DNA of 64,000 nt from Corythucha ciliata. Its lineage: Eukaryota; Arthropoda; Insecta; Hemiptera; Tingidae. Position numbers and translations under genes: made by a program. The DNA lies in the NCBI GenBank assembly GCA_038030265.1, contig CM075937.1, positions 1,550,001 through 1,614,000 on the forward strand. The letters are read 5' to 3'. The first letter of the stretch is position 1. Each line of letters opens with the position of its first letter. This document shows, piece after piece, positions 1 to 11,313 of the stretch. The notes beneath the pieces were generated by a model. The model made no database searches. It was not told the DNA's origin and saw only the letters and a list, made by a program, of their open reading frames with translations.

Positions 1-23
1 ACACATCAAATCTGTCGACGAGG

Positions 24-735
24 ATGGCAGCGAACGACCTCATCCAATCGCTCATTTCGACGCTGCAAACGTTTTCGCAACAGCAGCAACAAATTCTTTC
101 CTCCATTCAGCCAGCAAGCCACTCTGCTCCTAACGATAACGTGAGTCAACATTTTCATTTTGAAAATTTCGATCCGAAAATTGAATCTTTTTCAATGTAT
201 AAAGAACGCCTTAACGTTTACTTTTCCACGAAAAGTATTCCTGATACAGCCGACGGTTCCAAATTCAAAAGTAAACTCCTGCTAAGTTTCATTGGACCTC
301 ATTACTTTCAACTTCTTACCAACCTGTGAGCTCCTCAACATCCAACCGACTTTACGTACGAGCAGCTACAACAAAAACTCGAAAAACATTTGACCCCAAC
401 GGAAAATGTTTACATAGCTCGGCACAGGTTTTCCAATCGAGTCCAAAGCTCTCAGGAATCAATTGCTGACTACGTTTCGGCCTTAAAATGTCTATCAATT
501 CCCTGCAAGTTCCAATGTCCCTCTCCCGAATGCAACAAATCAATTGATGACACATTTTTGAGTACACAGTTCATCCGTGGACTCCACAATGTCACCATTC
601 GTGAGAAAATTCTTCAAGTAGCGTCCAGTGAAGACACACCATTCACTTTCGAACGCGCTGTACAACTTGCTTCGACATTTGAAATTTCCCAACAAAATTC
701 TCTAGAGATGAGCCATTCTTCGGTCAATCGTCTTT
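24..735 (+). pseudogene. Ty3/Gypsy gag fragment with in-frame stop
   Basis: This is the N-terminal two thirds of a retrotransposon gag (capsid-type) polyprotein. The frame opens at ATG 24, is broken by an in-frame TGA at 327-329, and continues in the same frame to about 735. Visible features are a Gln-rich stretch near residue 20, the FENFDP/ESFSMYKERL block, and a capsid-like helical region with ESIADYVSALKCL and FIRGL. This layout is typical of Ty3/Gypsy gag proteins in animals. No zinc knuckle, protease or polymerase follows, because at about 735 the sequence changes abruptly into an inverted repeat that recurs near 9.8 kb. The fragment is non-functional. Its 5' side may be complete or cut by the window edge. 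Family placement is by pattern only. Confidence 0.7.
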
Positions 736-1318
736 CCAAAAAAAGGTCCATATAAACATAGGTCCGATTTCCAACAGTTTTCGAGATAATCGATATTTTA
801 GTAGTTTTAGCCATGACGTTGGTTTTATTGGATTCAGCGCTTATAAGTCGAGAACAGTTACACATAAATTAAATCTGAGGGCACTACCGAAAAGAGCAGA
901 CATTTGTCAGTGGGAATTGGTCCAGTCATCCCCGAAAGTAGTTGCACTTTTCCAGTGACCAGTCAGATTGTGGAGATTAGTACCGATTTTAGGCAGTTTA
1001 GCCGTAACTTGAATGCATGATAGCGAATCTTGAAATGTTATCCAGGTTTGGCAATTTTCACAAAACTTGCCTGATTAGTGAGGATAAAAATACCAAACTC
1101 AGATCATCGCACCCCTTCGTAAAAGTTTAGAAAAATGAACACACAGCTAAAAGTGCTTTTTTGGGTGTTCTTTGCAATAGGCCTTTGTGAATAGATGAAA
1201 GTGAAAAATGGAATCAAGCACACTATTATTTTTCCTAAAATGATAATGAAGCTTCTCGTAGGTCTAATCGTGGTCACGATGCAAAATAAAAACATTTCGT
1301 AGCGTTTATTGCACCAAT
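733..1318 (+). repeat. Left copy of ~590 bp inverted repeat
   Basis: This stretch recurs in reverse complement at 9,212-9,825, with about nine in ten bases matching by eye in the sampled parts. The outer edge of this copy is truncated at the gypsy gag junction. The inner edge fades near 1,318. It has no convincing ORF. Either it is one arm of a long-TIR DNA element, or it and the 9.2-9.86 kb copy are two independent inserts of one MITE-like family. Confidence 0.8.
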
Positions 1319-1329
1319 TCATAACAATT

Positions 1330-2285
1330 AGTAAATAAAAGAACAAATAAATTACCTAAAACTTATTTTTTTAACAATACATTTTCCAAATGTCCTCCTC
1401 TGTTCCGAAGGCAGGCTCTTGCCCTTTTTTTCGTGGCACCAACTGGTCACGCGATGAGAAATGTCGGCTCGAAGGGCCTCAAAAGCTCCTGTAATCCTCC
1501 GTGAAAAATCACGTAGGCCCGGCCGCGTGGTTCTTGGGACTGGGGAAGGAACAGCGATTAGAGCGGTGCCGCTTGATTTGAACAAGAAAACAAATAAATT
1601 GAAACGAATTTTTGTGTCGCGTCTTGACCCGAATTCCAATTGTGTAGAGCTTGGAGTTCATTTGAACTCTCTGGCCGTAACGAACTTTAGATGTTGCCAG
1701 CTGAAAACCAATCACAGTTCATACTCCTCTTTTTATATTGAAGTTTTTGAAGAGGACATAAACAAACTCGTTATCGACCAGGCCTGCCCGCGGGCTGTTT
1801 TGTTAAATTTTTTATGGGTCATTGAACTCTGATCGTATAATCGGTGAATATTCACAAGGAAATCATTTTTTAGGATAAAAGACTCGCTTTTTATTCACGA
1901 CGATTGTCTCGTTGATCGACAGATGCCTAACGAATTGAATGAACGTCTTTTTACGCATTCACACAGTGAAGAAGTGACACCTTATTTTACTTGTTTTCAC
2001 TACAATATTTGTTCTTTGAGGAGTAAGGCTGATCTCCTTGATGGTTTCTTCAGCGAAAACAAAATAACTGCAGACGTCGTTCTACTAAGTGAAACGTGGA
2101 TGAGGGAGGGTTTCTACGATGTGTTCCGGCTGCCAGGGTTCTTCTTGTCATCTGCTTTCTCACGGGTTCATTCTGAGCATGGTGGGTCTGCGGTTCTTGT
2201 ACGGGAAAATGTCGATGCTCTGCCCATCATTGAAGCTAACATGTATTCCGTTGAGAACCACTGCGAGATGTCAGCCACACGATTA
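1330..2285 (+). mobile_element. CR1-type LINE 'B', 5' part (ORF1 C-terminus and EN N-terminus)
   Basis: This is the 5' portion of a plus-strand non-LTR retrotransposon whose 3' portion resumes at 6,395. An ORF1 fragment at about 1,461-1,832 carries the block RIFVSRLDPNSNCVELGVHL...YSSFYIEVFE. It matches the C-terminal RRM-like block of the ORF1 of the inner element at 5,272-5,898, so the two LINEs are related. The start of an APE-type endonuclease follows at 1,923-2,285, with HYNICSLRSKADLL and LLSETWM motifs. The reading frame runs to the codon at 2,283-2,285, where the minus-strand LINE is inserted. The PHD finger expected at the ORF1 N-terminus is absent, so the copy is 5'-truncated. Confidence 0.85.
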
Positions 2286-2462
2286 TTATTATTATTATTA
2301 TCATTATTATTATTATTATTATTACTTTATTTCCCGTCGGTCACGTAGACATGGGCACGTCAAAATTAAAGATATCAAAACATCAAAGATATGCGTACAT
2401 AACAAACAAGACAAAGTAACAAACAACAAAACAACTTATAAATCTGTCATACAAATAATAAT

Positions 2463-3974
2463 TTATAAGACAATCGTGAAGAAATCATTTACATCGTACA
2501 ATACTTTGTCTATTAACAATACTTTTATGGCTCTGCGAAATTTCTTCATTGGTAGCTCCCTAATGCTCAAAGGTAGAGCGTTGTACATTTTGAATGACAA
2601 GTATAAATGGCTATTAATAGTCTTACTCAGCCTGTAAAATGGAAGAGCAAAATCACTTCCGTTCCGCAAATTGAAATCGGTCTTGCAACGGACTTGTCCC
2701 GATTCTTCCGCCTGCCCATGGGCATAACACAAACACTCTAGGACGTAAAGTGATGGCAGATTCAATATTCGAAGATCACGAAACAGGTCAACACAGTGTT
2801 CAGAACTGCTAACACCCTTAATTATACGCACAGCTTTCTTTTGTAAAAGAAAAGCACGTTTAGAAGAGCTAGAATTACCCCACAAAATAACTCCATATGA
2901 TATAAGTGAATGGAACAGCCCATAATAAACATTCATTAAACATTCAAAGGGAATGACAGGTCTCAGTCTCCTGATTACAAATAATACCCGGCTCAATCTT
3001 TTACAGAGGTGGTCTACATGTTGAGTCCAACCAATCTTAGAGTCCAGCCAGAGACCCAAGAACTTGACTGGCGCACAGTCTGTATCAGGCAACTGCCTCA
3101 AACCGAAGACCAGAAGTTTGGTTTTTTCATTGTTCAAAAGCAAGTCATTACTCAATAACCAGCCCTCAACCTCTCCAAGTTCCCGGGCTAGGTTCGTTAA
3201 GAGCGTATCAATATCGGAACCACTCGCTCTTAATGTCGTATCATCCGCAAACAAAGTGACTAAAGCTCTTGTAAAGGATGGGAGATCATTAATCATTATG
3301 AGAAAGAGCAATGGCCCAATGACAGATCCTTGCGGAACTCCACTTTCAACAACAGTAGTGTCAGACCACTCATGCTGGAAGACAACCCTTTGTTTCCTGT
3401 TCGATAGGAAATCTGATAGAAGGTCCAGAGCTTTATCATGAAAACCATATTTCTTTAACTTCCCAACCAGTTTGTCATGGGTAATGCTATCAAAAGCACG
3501 TGATAAGTCACAGAAAGCGGCTGCTGTGTACGATTTTTCCTCGAAGGACCGATAAACGTCCTCGACAAAAGACAACACAGCTTGAACAGTACTTCTTCCC
3601 CTACGAAACCCATACTGATCAGGGTACAAAAGACCGTTTTCAGAGAGGAAATCGTACATCTGAGAATAAATCGCTCTTTCCAACACTTTAGAAAACACTG
3701 AACAAACGGAAATGGGGCGCCAATTGCTGCAGTCACTCTGAACGCCTTTGCCCTTATAAAGAGGAACGACTTTCGCGACCTTCAACACATCAGGGAAAAC
3801 TCCCTCCCGAATACACAAATTGATTACCGAGGTCAGAGGCTTCACAATGACGTGTATGATTGACTTAAGGAAAACCGAGGAAAACTCGTGAATGTCAGTG
3901 GATCCAGTGGATGCCAAGTTATTAACAATGCCTATGCAGTCTGATTCACTAATAGGCTTAAAATTGTACAACAC
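2463..3974 (-). pseudogene. LINE A ORF2, reverse transcriptase part
   Basis: This is the reverse transcriptase domain of the same ORF2. Visible blocks are VVPLYKGKG...NWRPISVCSVFSKVLE (RT 1-2), PDQYGFRRGRST, AFCDLSRAFDSITHDKL (first catalytic Asp), SGVPQGSVIGPLLFLIMINDL, and the catalytic TLFADDTTL. These are followed by the thumb block VKFLGLWLDSKIGWTQHV and a C-terminal tail without RNase H. The ORF ends at 2,463, and a ~130 bp A/T-rich 3' UTR leads to the (AAT)n tail. The length fits CR1/Jockey-type LINEs. The catalytic residues are intact. Confidence 0.92.
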
Positions 3975-4041
3975 AGAACTTTTTTGGCAATCAGCGATCT
4001 GAAACTTGTCGACATCTATATCATTTTGTTGGACACTAATT

Positions 4042-5253
4042 TTAATTTTGTCGGAGACTCTCTACAACATCAACCAGATAATTACTGAAATCTGAAGCAT
4101 TTATACTGCCACCAATAGAGCTACGTGTACCTACGCTCAAGCACTCATTCTTGACTACTTTCCATGAGGCCTTAACAATATTGTCGGAACCCATTATAAA
4201 CTCTTCATTATACTTTTTGCGAGCTAGCGTTATCATATTTTTGTACTCATACAAAGCACTCTTATACACAATCTTAGCCTCAGGGTCATTTTTTTGTCGA
4301 AAAGCATGATACAATGTCATAACCCGGTCTTTAAGACTACAAATCTCAGGAGACAGCCATCTCAGTTTTTTTTGGCCAATTTTAGCCTTAGGTAGAACCA
4401 CTTTGGGGATGCAAATGTCTCGGTAAAAAACGAGAGTCTTAATAAAACTATCAAAGGCTTCATTGGGCCCACGCGCCTCAACGACGTCAAGCCAATCAAC
4501 TTTACTTAAGCTCCAAATACAAAAGTTTACATTTTCGATGCTGTACACGAATCTCTTTGGTTCAAAATTTATCGAGGCCTTACTCGCTTCAGTAAAGTGC
4601 AAGAAAGGCAGCCTGACAACTTGAGCCGCGTGGTCGGAAAAGCCCCAGTCAAACACTTTGGCTTCACTCACAGTGAAGTTAGTCAAAACATTATCGAGAC
4701 ATGCTCCGTTCCTAGTTGGCTGATTTATGCACAAGTAAAAATTGAAGGAGCGACAGAGGTCAATAAACTCAACAGCCAATCGAGACTCGGCCTCAAAATG
4801 AATGTTAAAATCCCCACAAATAACAACACGTACTTCGTAAGAACAAGCCATTAAAAGTAACCTTTCAAACAATGTCATGAATTCACTATAATTACCAGAC
4901 GAAGGCCTATAGACACATATAACCAATAACTTCTCATTTATCATAACCACTGCGATTTCAAGAGTTGACTCACTCGACAAGGAAGATAATTTTTCCATTT
5001 TCTTAGAACTAAGGTGTTCGCGAACAAATATAACAGTACCCCCGCCTTTCTTTCTCTCCCGGCAGAAACTATCTCCCACCACAAAGTTTTCAATTCCATA
5101 TAAACTAGCCTCGTCAACCTCCAAGAAGTGCTCACTGAAGCAAAGAATATCATATTTGTTTTCATTCGAGTTGAAGTGAACATTAAGTTCATTACATTTT
5201 CCCTTAAAACCTCTAACATTTTGATGAACAAGCCGAAGAGAATTCTTTGTCAC
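4042..5253 (-). pseudogene. LINE A ORF2, endonuclease part
   Basis: This is the N-terminal apurinic-endonuclease-like domain of the ORF2 polyprotein, which nicks target DNA for target-primed reverse transcription. Visible motifs in order are HQNVRGF (residue ~10), FSEHFLEV (~40), VYRPSSGNYSEF (~112), ICGDFNIHF (~145), NQPTR (~176) and the catalytic GFSDHAAQ (~205). After residue ~395 a single-base frameshift near 4,045-4,050 moves translation to the frame that continues into the RT at 3,974. The domain itself looks intact. The copy is scored as a pseudogene because of the frameshift. Confidence 0.88.
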
Positions 5254-5271
5254 CGTGGAAGGATTTCCTAG

Positions 5272-6369
5272 TCAGACTGAGTTGGGTAACTTCTGATCTT
5301 CTCTCAGTCTGCCAAAAAAATCCTTTACGTAGCACCCCGCCGGCCAATTGGCTGGGTCGCGTGCAGTCAATACTTCCGAGTCAAGTACTTCGATGTAAAA
5401 CGAAGAATATCCGGGGGATCGTGTCTTAATTTGAAAACATTTGGGAGCAGCAATCCCAAGAGTCTTCAAATGCTCAGTAATGTCTTCCAGTTTCACTCCG
5501 GGATCCAATCTCGAAATAAACAATTTTTTTACTCGGATTTTTTCCGGCGCAGCCTTGAGGTTTCCGATGACTTCTTTTCCAGCTCCAATAGTTCCTTTAA
5601 AGGGACGAGAGCGAGGTTGAAATCTTTGTGGCACCTCCACCAGCGTTTCCTGCGATGAGGACAACTTTGCACATTCGACACCCACTGCGGCCAATCTACG
5701 ACGACGAGGCTTTCTCTGACCCTGACTCGCATTGTCATTATTTTCTTCTAGTTCGCACCTATTCCCCTTCTCACATTCTTTGTCAAGAAAAGGAATATGA
5801 CGAGTCGACGATGGGGGCTGTGGGAAGTCACCACCCACTAGCCAACCATTGGAATTTATTAAGCTTATCTGGCCATTCGTTGCAATAGAGTCCACCACTA
5901 CTTTAGGGGCGGAACCTGAAAAGTTCCTAAAGCCGACGTCTTCTAAATCTTGAGAATCGGTAAGGCAGAAGCTCTCCTAGGGAAGTGGCGCCCTCTCAAC
6001 AGTCAGACTTTTTAAAACAGTCCGAATTTCACAATTTTCCCGAAATAAATCATCAATCCGTTTACCGAGCTCCAAATTATTTGCACTAACATTTTCAAGT
6101 TCGGCAACCGTTACGGAGATCAAAGAGAAAACATCCACAGTTCCGTAATTCATGCTAGACAATTTCTCTATGTCCACGTGGCACCTTGAACAAAACCACT
6201 TCGTTTTCTTTTGCAACTCGCAAATCATGTCATAATCTTTGCTTGTGAGATTCACACACGACAAATGAAACCGTTTTCCGCACGGCCCTTCACAAAAAAT
6301 TGACCCACCATTGTCCGCAAAAGAACTTAAGCAGAGACCGCATTCAGTCCTCTTCCGAGCACCGGCCAT
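5272..6369 (-). pseudogene. LINE A ORF1: PHD finger plus RRM-like domain
   Basis: ORF1 of the LINE is probably a nucleic-acid-binding chaperone of the retrotransposon RNP. It starts at ATG 6,369. Residues 10-63 form a C4HC3 PHD-type zinc finger (C10, C13, C26, C30, H35, C38, C60, C63). A short predicted coiled-coil region rich in Glu/Leu follows (about 75-125). An in-frame TAG at 5,977-5,979 then interrupts the frame. The same frame continues to 5,272 and contains the block KKLFISRLDPGVKLEDITEHL...YSSFYIEVL near the end, which resembles an RRM-like fold. PHD-bearing ORF1 proteins are known from CR1-group LINEs. ORF1 ends 19 bases upstream of the ORF2 start. Confidence 0.85.
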
Positions 6370-6394
6370 TTTTTTTCAATTCAAATGTTGATTA

Positions 6395-8790
6395 GTGCAT
6401 CATAAGACCAATATTGTTACTGTTTACAGGCCCCCTCATGGGGAGTTTAATATATTTTTGGATAGCTTTGAAAGAATGCTACAAAAGGTGTTAAGTAGCG
6501 ATACTCTAATAACCGGTGACTTCAACGTTCACTTCAATAAGGCAACTGATAAACGGGCGAAAGATTTGTTGGATATTCTTAGAATGTACGGGTTTTCATT
6601 ACAAAATGAGAGTTCTTCTCGCGGGGCTAACTAGCTTGATGCTGTTTTCGCAAATTTTCCGAACGATAGGTGTCATGTTTTGAACGTTGATCCTGGTTTT
6701 TCTGACCATAGAGCTTAAATTATTAATATTGATCGTGATTATATTAACACAAGTCCATCGCTGAAGAGTGAGAGTAAATTAGTTCGCCCTTTAACCCTGG
6801 AGAGCTTACAGTCACTTTGTTGTTGTTTATCTTTAATAGACTGGGGGTTTGTTTATAACACTGACCTAGATCTGGACGAAAGATGGGCTTTATTTGTAAA
6901 CACAACTAAAAAAGTCTAACAAGGCTGATAACCGTTGGTATACTAATGAGTTGCGTGAAATGAGGAAAAAACTCGAAATTGTGTGCAATCTGTCCCATTG
7001 CTGTGCCGATAATTCATTCAAGAGTCTAAAACGGAATTTAAGAAAAGAATATAAAAAGGCTGTTCAAGCGGCCAAAATTGCCTACAATGATAATAAAATA
7101 AACAACTCTTCCAATAGGCAGAAAGCCTCCTGGGATCTCGTAAATGATCTTAGGAACAAAGCTAGGAGTCACTCAGACTCGCCTCTAACTGCCGCGGAAT
7201 TCAATGTTCACTTTTCTAAAGTTGTCGAGCAGGATGCTTTGAATAATATCAAGCCTGGCACTAGTAATTTTGCTGATTTCAAACGAAGTAATAAACCTCT
7301 TAAGACATTCGATTTTAAGCATGTGAGTGAGCTTGCGGTGAAGCAATGCGTTTTGTCACTGAATAACAGCAAAGATCCTGATTGGTTTGGCCGGAACGTT
7401 CCCATACTAACGGGCATTATCGATGAGATTCTTCCCGAACTCATGTACTTGATAAATTGTTGTATTTCTGCTAGTTTTTTTCCGACGTGTCTTAAAACGT
7501 CTTTGGTCTCAGTTATATATAAGAGGGGCGATCGTTTGGACCCAAATAATTACAGACCTATAAGTATTTTGCCAGTTTTCTCCAAGATCTTGGGAGAAAT
7601 TAATGAAAAGTAATATTGTAGATTTCTTGGAAGATATGGGTCTCTTATCCTCCCATCAGTACGGCTTTAGAGCCGGCTGATGAGGTTCTGGCTGGTTTCG
7701 AACAGAAGGAGCACGTGAAGGGGATTTTCATTGACCTCAAGAAAGCTTTTGACAGCGTGTCACATAAGGTGCTTGTGGCTAAATTAAAGTGGTACAACTT
7801 AACCTTGTTGCTGTTAACCTTGTTGCATCATTTCTTTCGAACCGAAAGCAAGCTGTAAGAATTGGTTCTGATGTGTCTGATTTGTCCCTTGTCCAGCATG
7901 GTGTGCCTCAAGGGTCTATTCTGGGGCCAGTGCTGTTTCTGATTTTCATCAACGATTTTCTAGCCGCTTTAAGTCCATCCACTCACTGCGTTTTACTTGC
8001 TGATGACACCACCCTCTTGGTGAAGAATGACTCGTTAACGTCAGTGGATGAGAAAGCTGAAGCCGCGTTGGATAGAGCTGAGGACTGGTTTTCAGCCAAC
8101 CTACTTGCTCTAAATAGGGAAAAGACCGAGTTTATGGACTTCAGATCCACCATCGGTGACGAAAGACGCTCCGTTAAATTCTTGGGCTTGCATATCGACG
8201 ACCGCCTCGTTTGGGATCGGCATTGTTCATTTTTGTCTAAGAAATTGTCGAAAGTAATTTTTCTTCTTAGGCGTATGAAACATTCTGTTTCTAATTCGGT
8301 GCTTTTAGGCACGTATTTCGCATTGCTTCACTCGCCACTCACATATGGGTTGCTTGCATGGGGACACAGTTCACGAGCTAAGTCTATTTTTTCCCTCCTA
8401 CGCAAAGCAGTTAGAATTATGTGCAATAAAAAATATAGGGACGACTGTAAAATTGATTTTCGTAACCTGAAGATCATGACTTTACCATCGGTTTATATGT
8501 ATATTTCCCTTCTTCATGTACACAAGCCCAGAAAAGATTTGGCCATTCAAAGTTATCCTACTCGGAATTGTGGCAGATTAATCACACCCTTTTGTAGGCT
8601 TGCAAGTCGCAGGGTAGGGCTGATTGGTGGGGCATTAAATTTTACAATTCCCTTCCGCTTGAATTTGTGAGTCTGGATTTTGAAAATTTCCGAAGGTTGA
8701 AGATTTTTTTTGTGGAAAACAGTTTTTATACTTTCGAGGAGTTCCTAAGCCAAATTTTGGGTTATAAAGATGCTAAGCTTGTGATATCGA
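6395..8790 (+). mobile_element. LINE B, 3' part (EN C-terminus and RT)
   Basis: This continues the LINE interrupted at 2,285. The remainder of the endonuclease (VTVYRPPHGEF, TGDFNVHF, PGFSDHRA) lies at 6,395-6,720, with in-frame stops at 6,632 and about 6,716. A linker and the start of the RT occupy 6,951-7,613 (SVIYKRGDRLDPNNYRPISILPVFSKIL). The catalytic RT blocks lie at about 7,720-8,670 (LKKAFDSVSHKVL, HGVPQGSILGPVLFLIFINDF, LLADDTTLLV, VKFLGLHIDDRLVWDRH). Frameshifts fall near 6,930 and in 7,613-7,780, and about 100 bp of the RT may be deleted near 7,670. The copy is clearly dead and older than LINE A, which is inserted in it. Confidence 0.88.
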
Positions 8791-8920
8791 ACTTGTGATA
8801 ATTATCTCGTCACATAAGCTCAAGTTATTGTTAACATATTTGAATTTATTATTTTCTGTTGACGATTATGTTACCTACTTAGGTGCTCATTATAAATCTC
8901 TCTCTCTCTCTCTCACTCTC

Positions 8921-8958
<38 letters not shown>

Positions 8959-9211
8959 CCTTCCTCTCGCTCTCTCTCTCTCTTCGTAGATCCTTCTGAT
9001 GAAGTAAGCACGTTCTTTTACCAAACCCCTGACGTGGAAATCCATGGGCGCCATGTCCCGCGATCGAAATGGTAGTGGAATTGATTCCCTCGTCATATCC
9101 ACATATCATAACTTCTATCCAAATGCTGGAGAAATTCGATCAATTATGGGGGGGGGGGCACGATCATGTTAAGAATAAGGCTTCGACGAACATCTTCCCC
9201 CAGATTTTGCA
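8791..9211. other. Non-coding, (CT)n microsatellite and LINE B 3' flank
   Basis: This stretch holds the probable 3' UTR of LINE B, a (TC)n-rich microsatellite at about 8,898-8,985, and unassigned sequence with a short G run near 9,150. ORFs reading through the microsatellite are Arg/Glu or Ser/Leu dipeptide artefacts. I see no gene here. Confidence 0.6.
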
Positions 9212-9858
9212 TTAAATGAGGCAAATACACTACGAGAAGTTTTTATTTTGCATCGCTGACCTTGATTAAGGTCTAAAAGGAGTTTTATTTTCATTTTAAA
9301 TAAGAAGTAGTGTGTTTAATTCAATTTTTCCACCTTCATTTCTTCGCAAAGGCCTACTGCAAAGAACACCCAAACAAGCACTTTTCGCTGGACATGTGTT
9401 CATTTCTTCAAACTTTTACAAAGAGGTGCGATAATCTGAGTTTGGTAGTTTGATCTTCACTAATAAGGCAAGTGTTTATGAAATTTGCCAAACCTGGATG
9501 GCATTTCAAGATTCGCTATCCTGCAATCAAATTACGGCTAAACTGCCTAAAATCTGTACTAATCTCCACAATCTGACTGGTCACTGGAAAAGTGCAACTA
9601 CTTTCGGGGATGACTGGACCAATTCCCACTGAAAAATGTCTGCTCTTTTCGGTAGTGCCCTCAGATTTAATGTACATGTAACTGTTCTCGACTTATGAGC
9701 GCTGAATCCAATAAAACCAACGTTATGGCTAAAAATACTAAAATATTGATTATCTCGAAATCGGTTGGAAATCGGACCTATGTTTATATGGACTTTTTTG
9801 GTCCATTTTGGACCTAGAAAAACCCCCTGCATTATTGCCGTCGGCTTACCAAACACCC
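9212..9858 (-). repeat. Right copy of ~590 bp inverted repeat, with mariner-like end
   Basis: This is the reverse complement of 733-1,318. This copy extends further outward and ends at about 9,858. Read on the minus strand it begins CAGGGTGTTTGGTAAG next to a TA, which looks like the terminus of a Tc1/mariner-type or related MITE. No transposase ORF is visible. The two copies differ by scattered substitutions and small indels, so neither is a recent duplicate. Confidence 0.75.
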
Positions 9859-9950
9859 TGTATACTCTTCTCCGGTGGCAGTACAAGCCATCGAAATTTG
9901 ATGACGATCCGGTAATTGCTGACCCCCCTCACCCCACTGCACAAAGAGTT

Positions 9951-10657
9951 GAATTCTGCGGACCAGCCCATAACTCTCCGTTAAGCGTTCCGACTGGGCT
10001 GATTTTCTGTAATTATACTTTACTCTGGTGGCAGTACAAGCCATCAAAATTTGATGACGATCCGGTAACTCCCTTTTTAAAACTTTCAGTAAGGACGGAC
10101 ATAAAAAACGAGAATTATACATCCGGGGCGCAAAACGACAAACAGTGTTTATCACTGTGCAGCTAGCGGCAATGAGAAAAATAACAAAATAACATCCCAC
10201 AAAAAAAGTTGATGATTAATATAGCACATCGTACTGGATTCTGGATTGGCCAAAAGGACGCGGCCTTCAATCTTTGAAGTTCAGGGAAAACTAATAACTC
10301 GAAAAATAATAATAAGAAGAGAAGAAAAACTAAACTAACAATAAAAACATTGAACGATTAACATGCTGGCGGCCAGCGACCCACCGGACAATCGTAAAAA
10401 ATGGCGCAATGAAGCACTCGTGCAAGGCGGACCACCGGCTCCGTCCTAGGCTCAATTGCCGGGCTGAGGTCGAAACAGAGGCAGGACCGCGAACTCGATT
10501 CCATGTTACTATTACGAAAAGTTACAAACACAGCTAGGCAAACCGGATCGTCATCAAATTTTGATGGCTTGTACTGCCACCGGAGTAAAGTATAATTACA
10601 GAAAATCAGCCCAGTTGGAACGCTTTATGGAGAGTTATGGGCTGGTCCGCAGAATTC
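9951..10657. repeat. Inverted-repeat element (arms ~117 bp)
   Basis: Bases 9,951-10,067 and 10,540-10,657 are near-perfect reverse complements. The arms include the strings GAATTCTGCGGACCAG and GGTGGCAGTACAAGCC. Part of the left arm (about 9,870-9,920) also occurs as an extra direct copy just outside it. The ~470 bp between the arms is GC-richer and has no recognisable ORF. The structure is that of a non-autonomous foldback or TIR element. The termini and the target duplication are not resolved. Confidence 0.7.
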
Positions 10658-10855
10658 GTTTTGTTATTGGTCCGCAAATTAGGAGGACCGTGATTTTATG
10701 TTATGTGACAATTTTTTTTTTTTTTTTTTTTTTTAAATCAAAATCTTGCAGGTAGTTTTACTACTCTTCCACTTCTGGTTAGGTACTCGTGATCTCTTGG
10801 TGACTCTGAAGTTTTCTTGTTGGTGTCCTCTGTTGGATCCGGCCTCTCGGTCGGA

Positions 10856-11012
10856 GGGGCCGATGAAAAAATGGCTCCCCGGCAATTTTTTCTCGAAACT
10901 CGAATCGTGTTGGGCTATGCCCTTCCATCGTCGTCCGGATAACATCAGTTTGATTATTTTATTAATTAAAAATACCGGCGACAGAATTATTCATTATATC
11001 CATCTAGTGTAG
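10856..11012 (-). repeat. SINE 3' portion inserted in Copia gag
   Basis: Bases from about 10,869 match the tail half of the tRNA-derived SINE found complete at 49,387-49,735. They include the acceptor end of the tRNA-like part, CTCGAAACTCGAATCGTG, the CCGGATAACATCAG block and the CCGGCGACAG...TTCATTATA tail. The SINE sequence joins the Copia gag reading frame directly at about 11,012. The tRNA-like body is missing, and upstream sequence (10,750-10,856) is unassigned. A T-run lies at about 10,712-10,734. Confidence 0.7.
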
Positions 11013-11313
11013 CTTTCCTCGCGGGTCCTTTGCTCTGATAAATATCTTTCAAGGTATCCCAAACACTTTTTGATGTCTTGCAATTTTTTACTTGTTTTAA
11101 TTCTTGAGGCGAAATAATTAGGAGTAGATCAGACCTTGCATTTAAATCGTCTTCCGCCCATTTGTTATTTTCTTGTTGGGTTGCGCGATCGTCAGGTGGA
11201 GGAATGGTTCCTGAGACGTTGCCCCATAATTTGTTTTTAATAAGAACAGCCTCTGCTTGAATTTTCCAAGTGTCATAGTTTTCTTGGGACAGTGGTTCAA
11301 TTCGGTAATTCAT
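11013..11313 (-). pseudogene. Ty1/Copia gag N-terminal fragment
   Basis: This is the first ~100 residues of a Copia-type gag polyprotein, reading right to left from ATG 11,313. Typical pattern elements are LSQENYDTWKIQAEAVLIKN, LWGNVSGT, NNKWAEDDLNARSDLLLIISPQEL, SKSVWDTLKDIYQSKG and the terminal PARKATL, where the SINE interrupts it. This pattern corresponds to the UBN2/DUF4219-type gag domain of Copia elements. No zinc knuckle or pol is present. The ~170 bp upstream (11,314-11,480) contains two copies of AACCTGTAGTTGTTTTAGCG and may be leader or LTR sequence. I did not find a primer binding site. Confidence 0.8.

Larger units (their letters stand above)
2286..6389 (-). mobile_element. Near-complete CR1-type LINE 'A', nested in LINE B
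   Basis: This minus-strand LINE carries both ORFs and ends in an (AAT)n-type microsatellite tail at 2,286-2,332 on the plus strand. The flanking pentamer GATTA is present at 2,281-2,285 and 6,390-6,394. Removing the element plus one GATTA restores an open reading frame across the interrupted endonuclease of LINE B, so the insertion boundaries are well supported. Because the tail is (ATT)n, the left boundary is uncertain by a few bases. The element has one in-frame stop in ORF1 and one frameshift in ORF2, so this copy is probably inactive but young. The placement in the CR1/Jockey-like group rests on the PHD-type ORF1 and on the APE-RT order. Confidence 0.88.

Noticed and set aside
8890..9109. 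Arg/Glu dipeptide ORFs on the minus strand and Ser/Leu ORF on the plus strand
   Set aside because: They are translations of the (TC)n microsatellite and have no other content.
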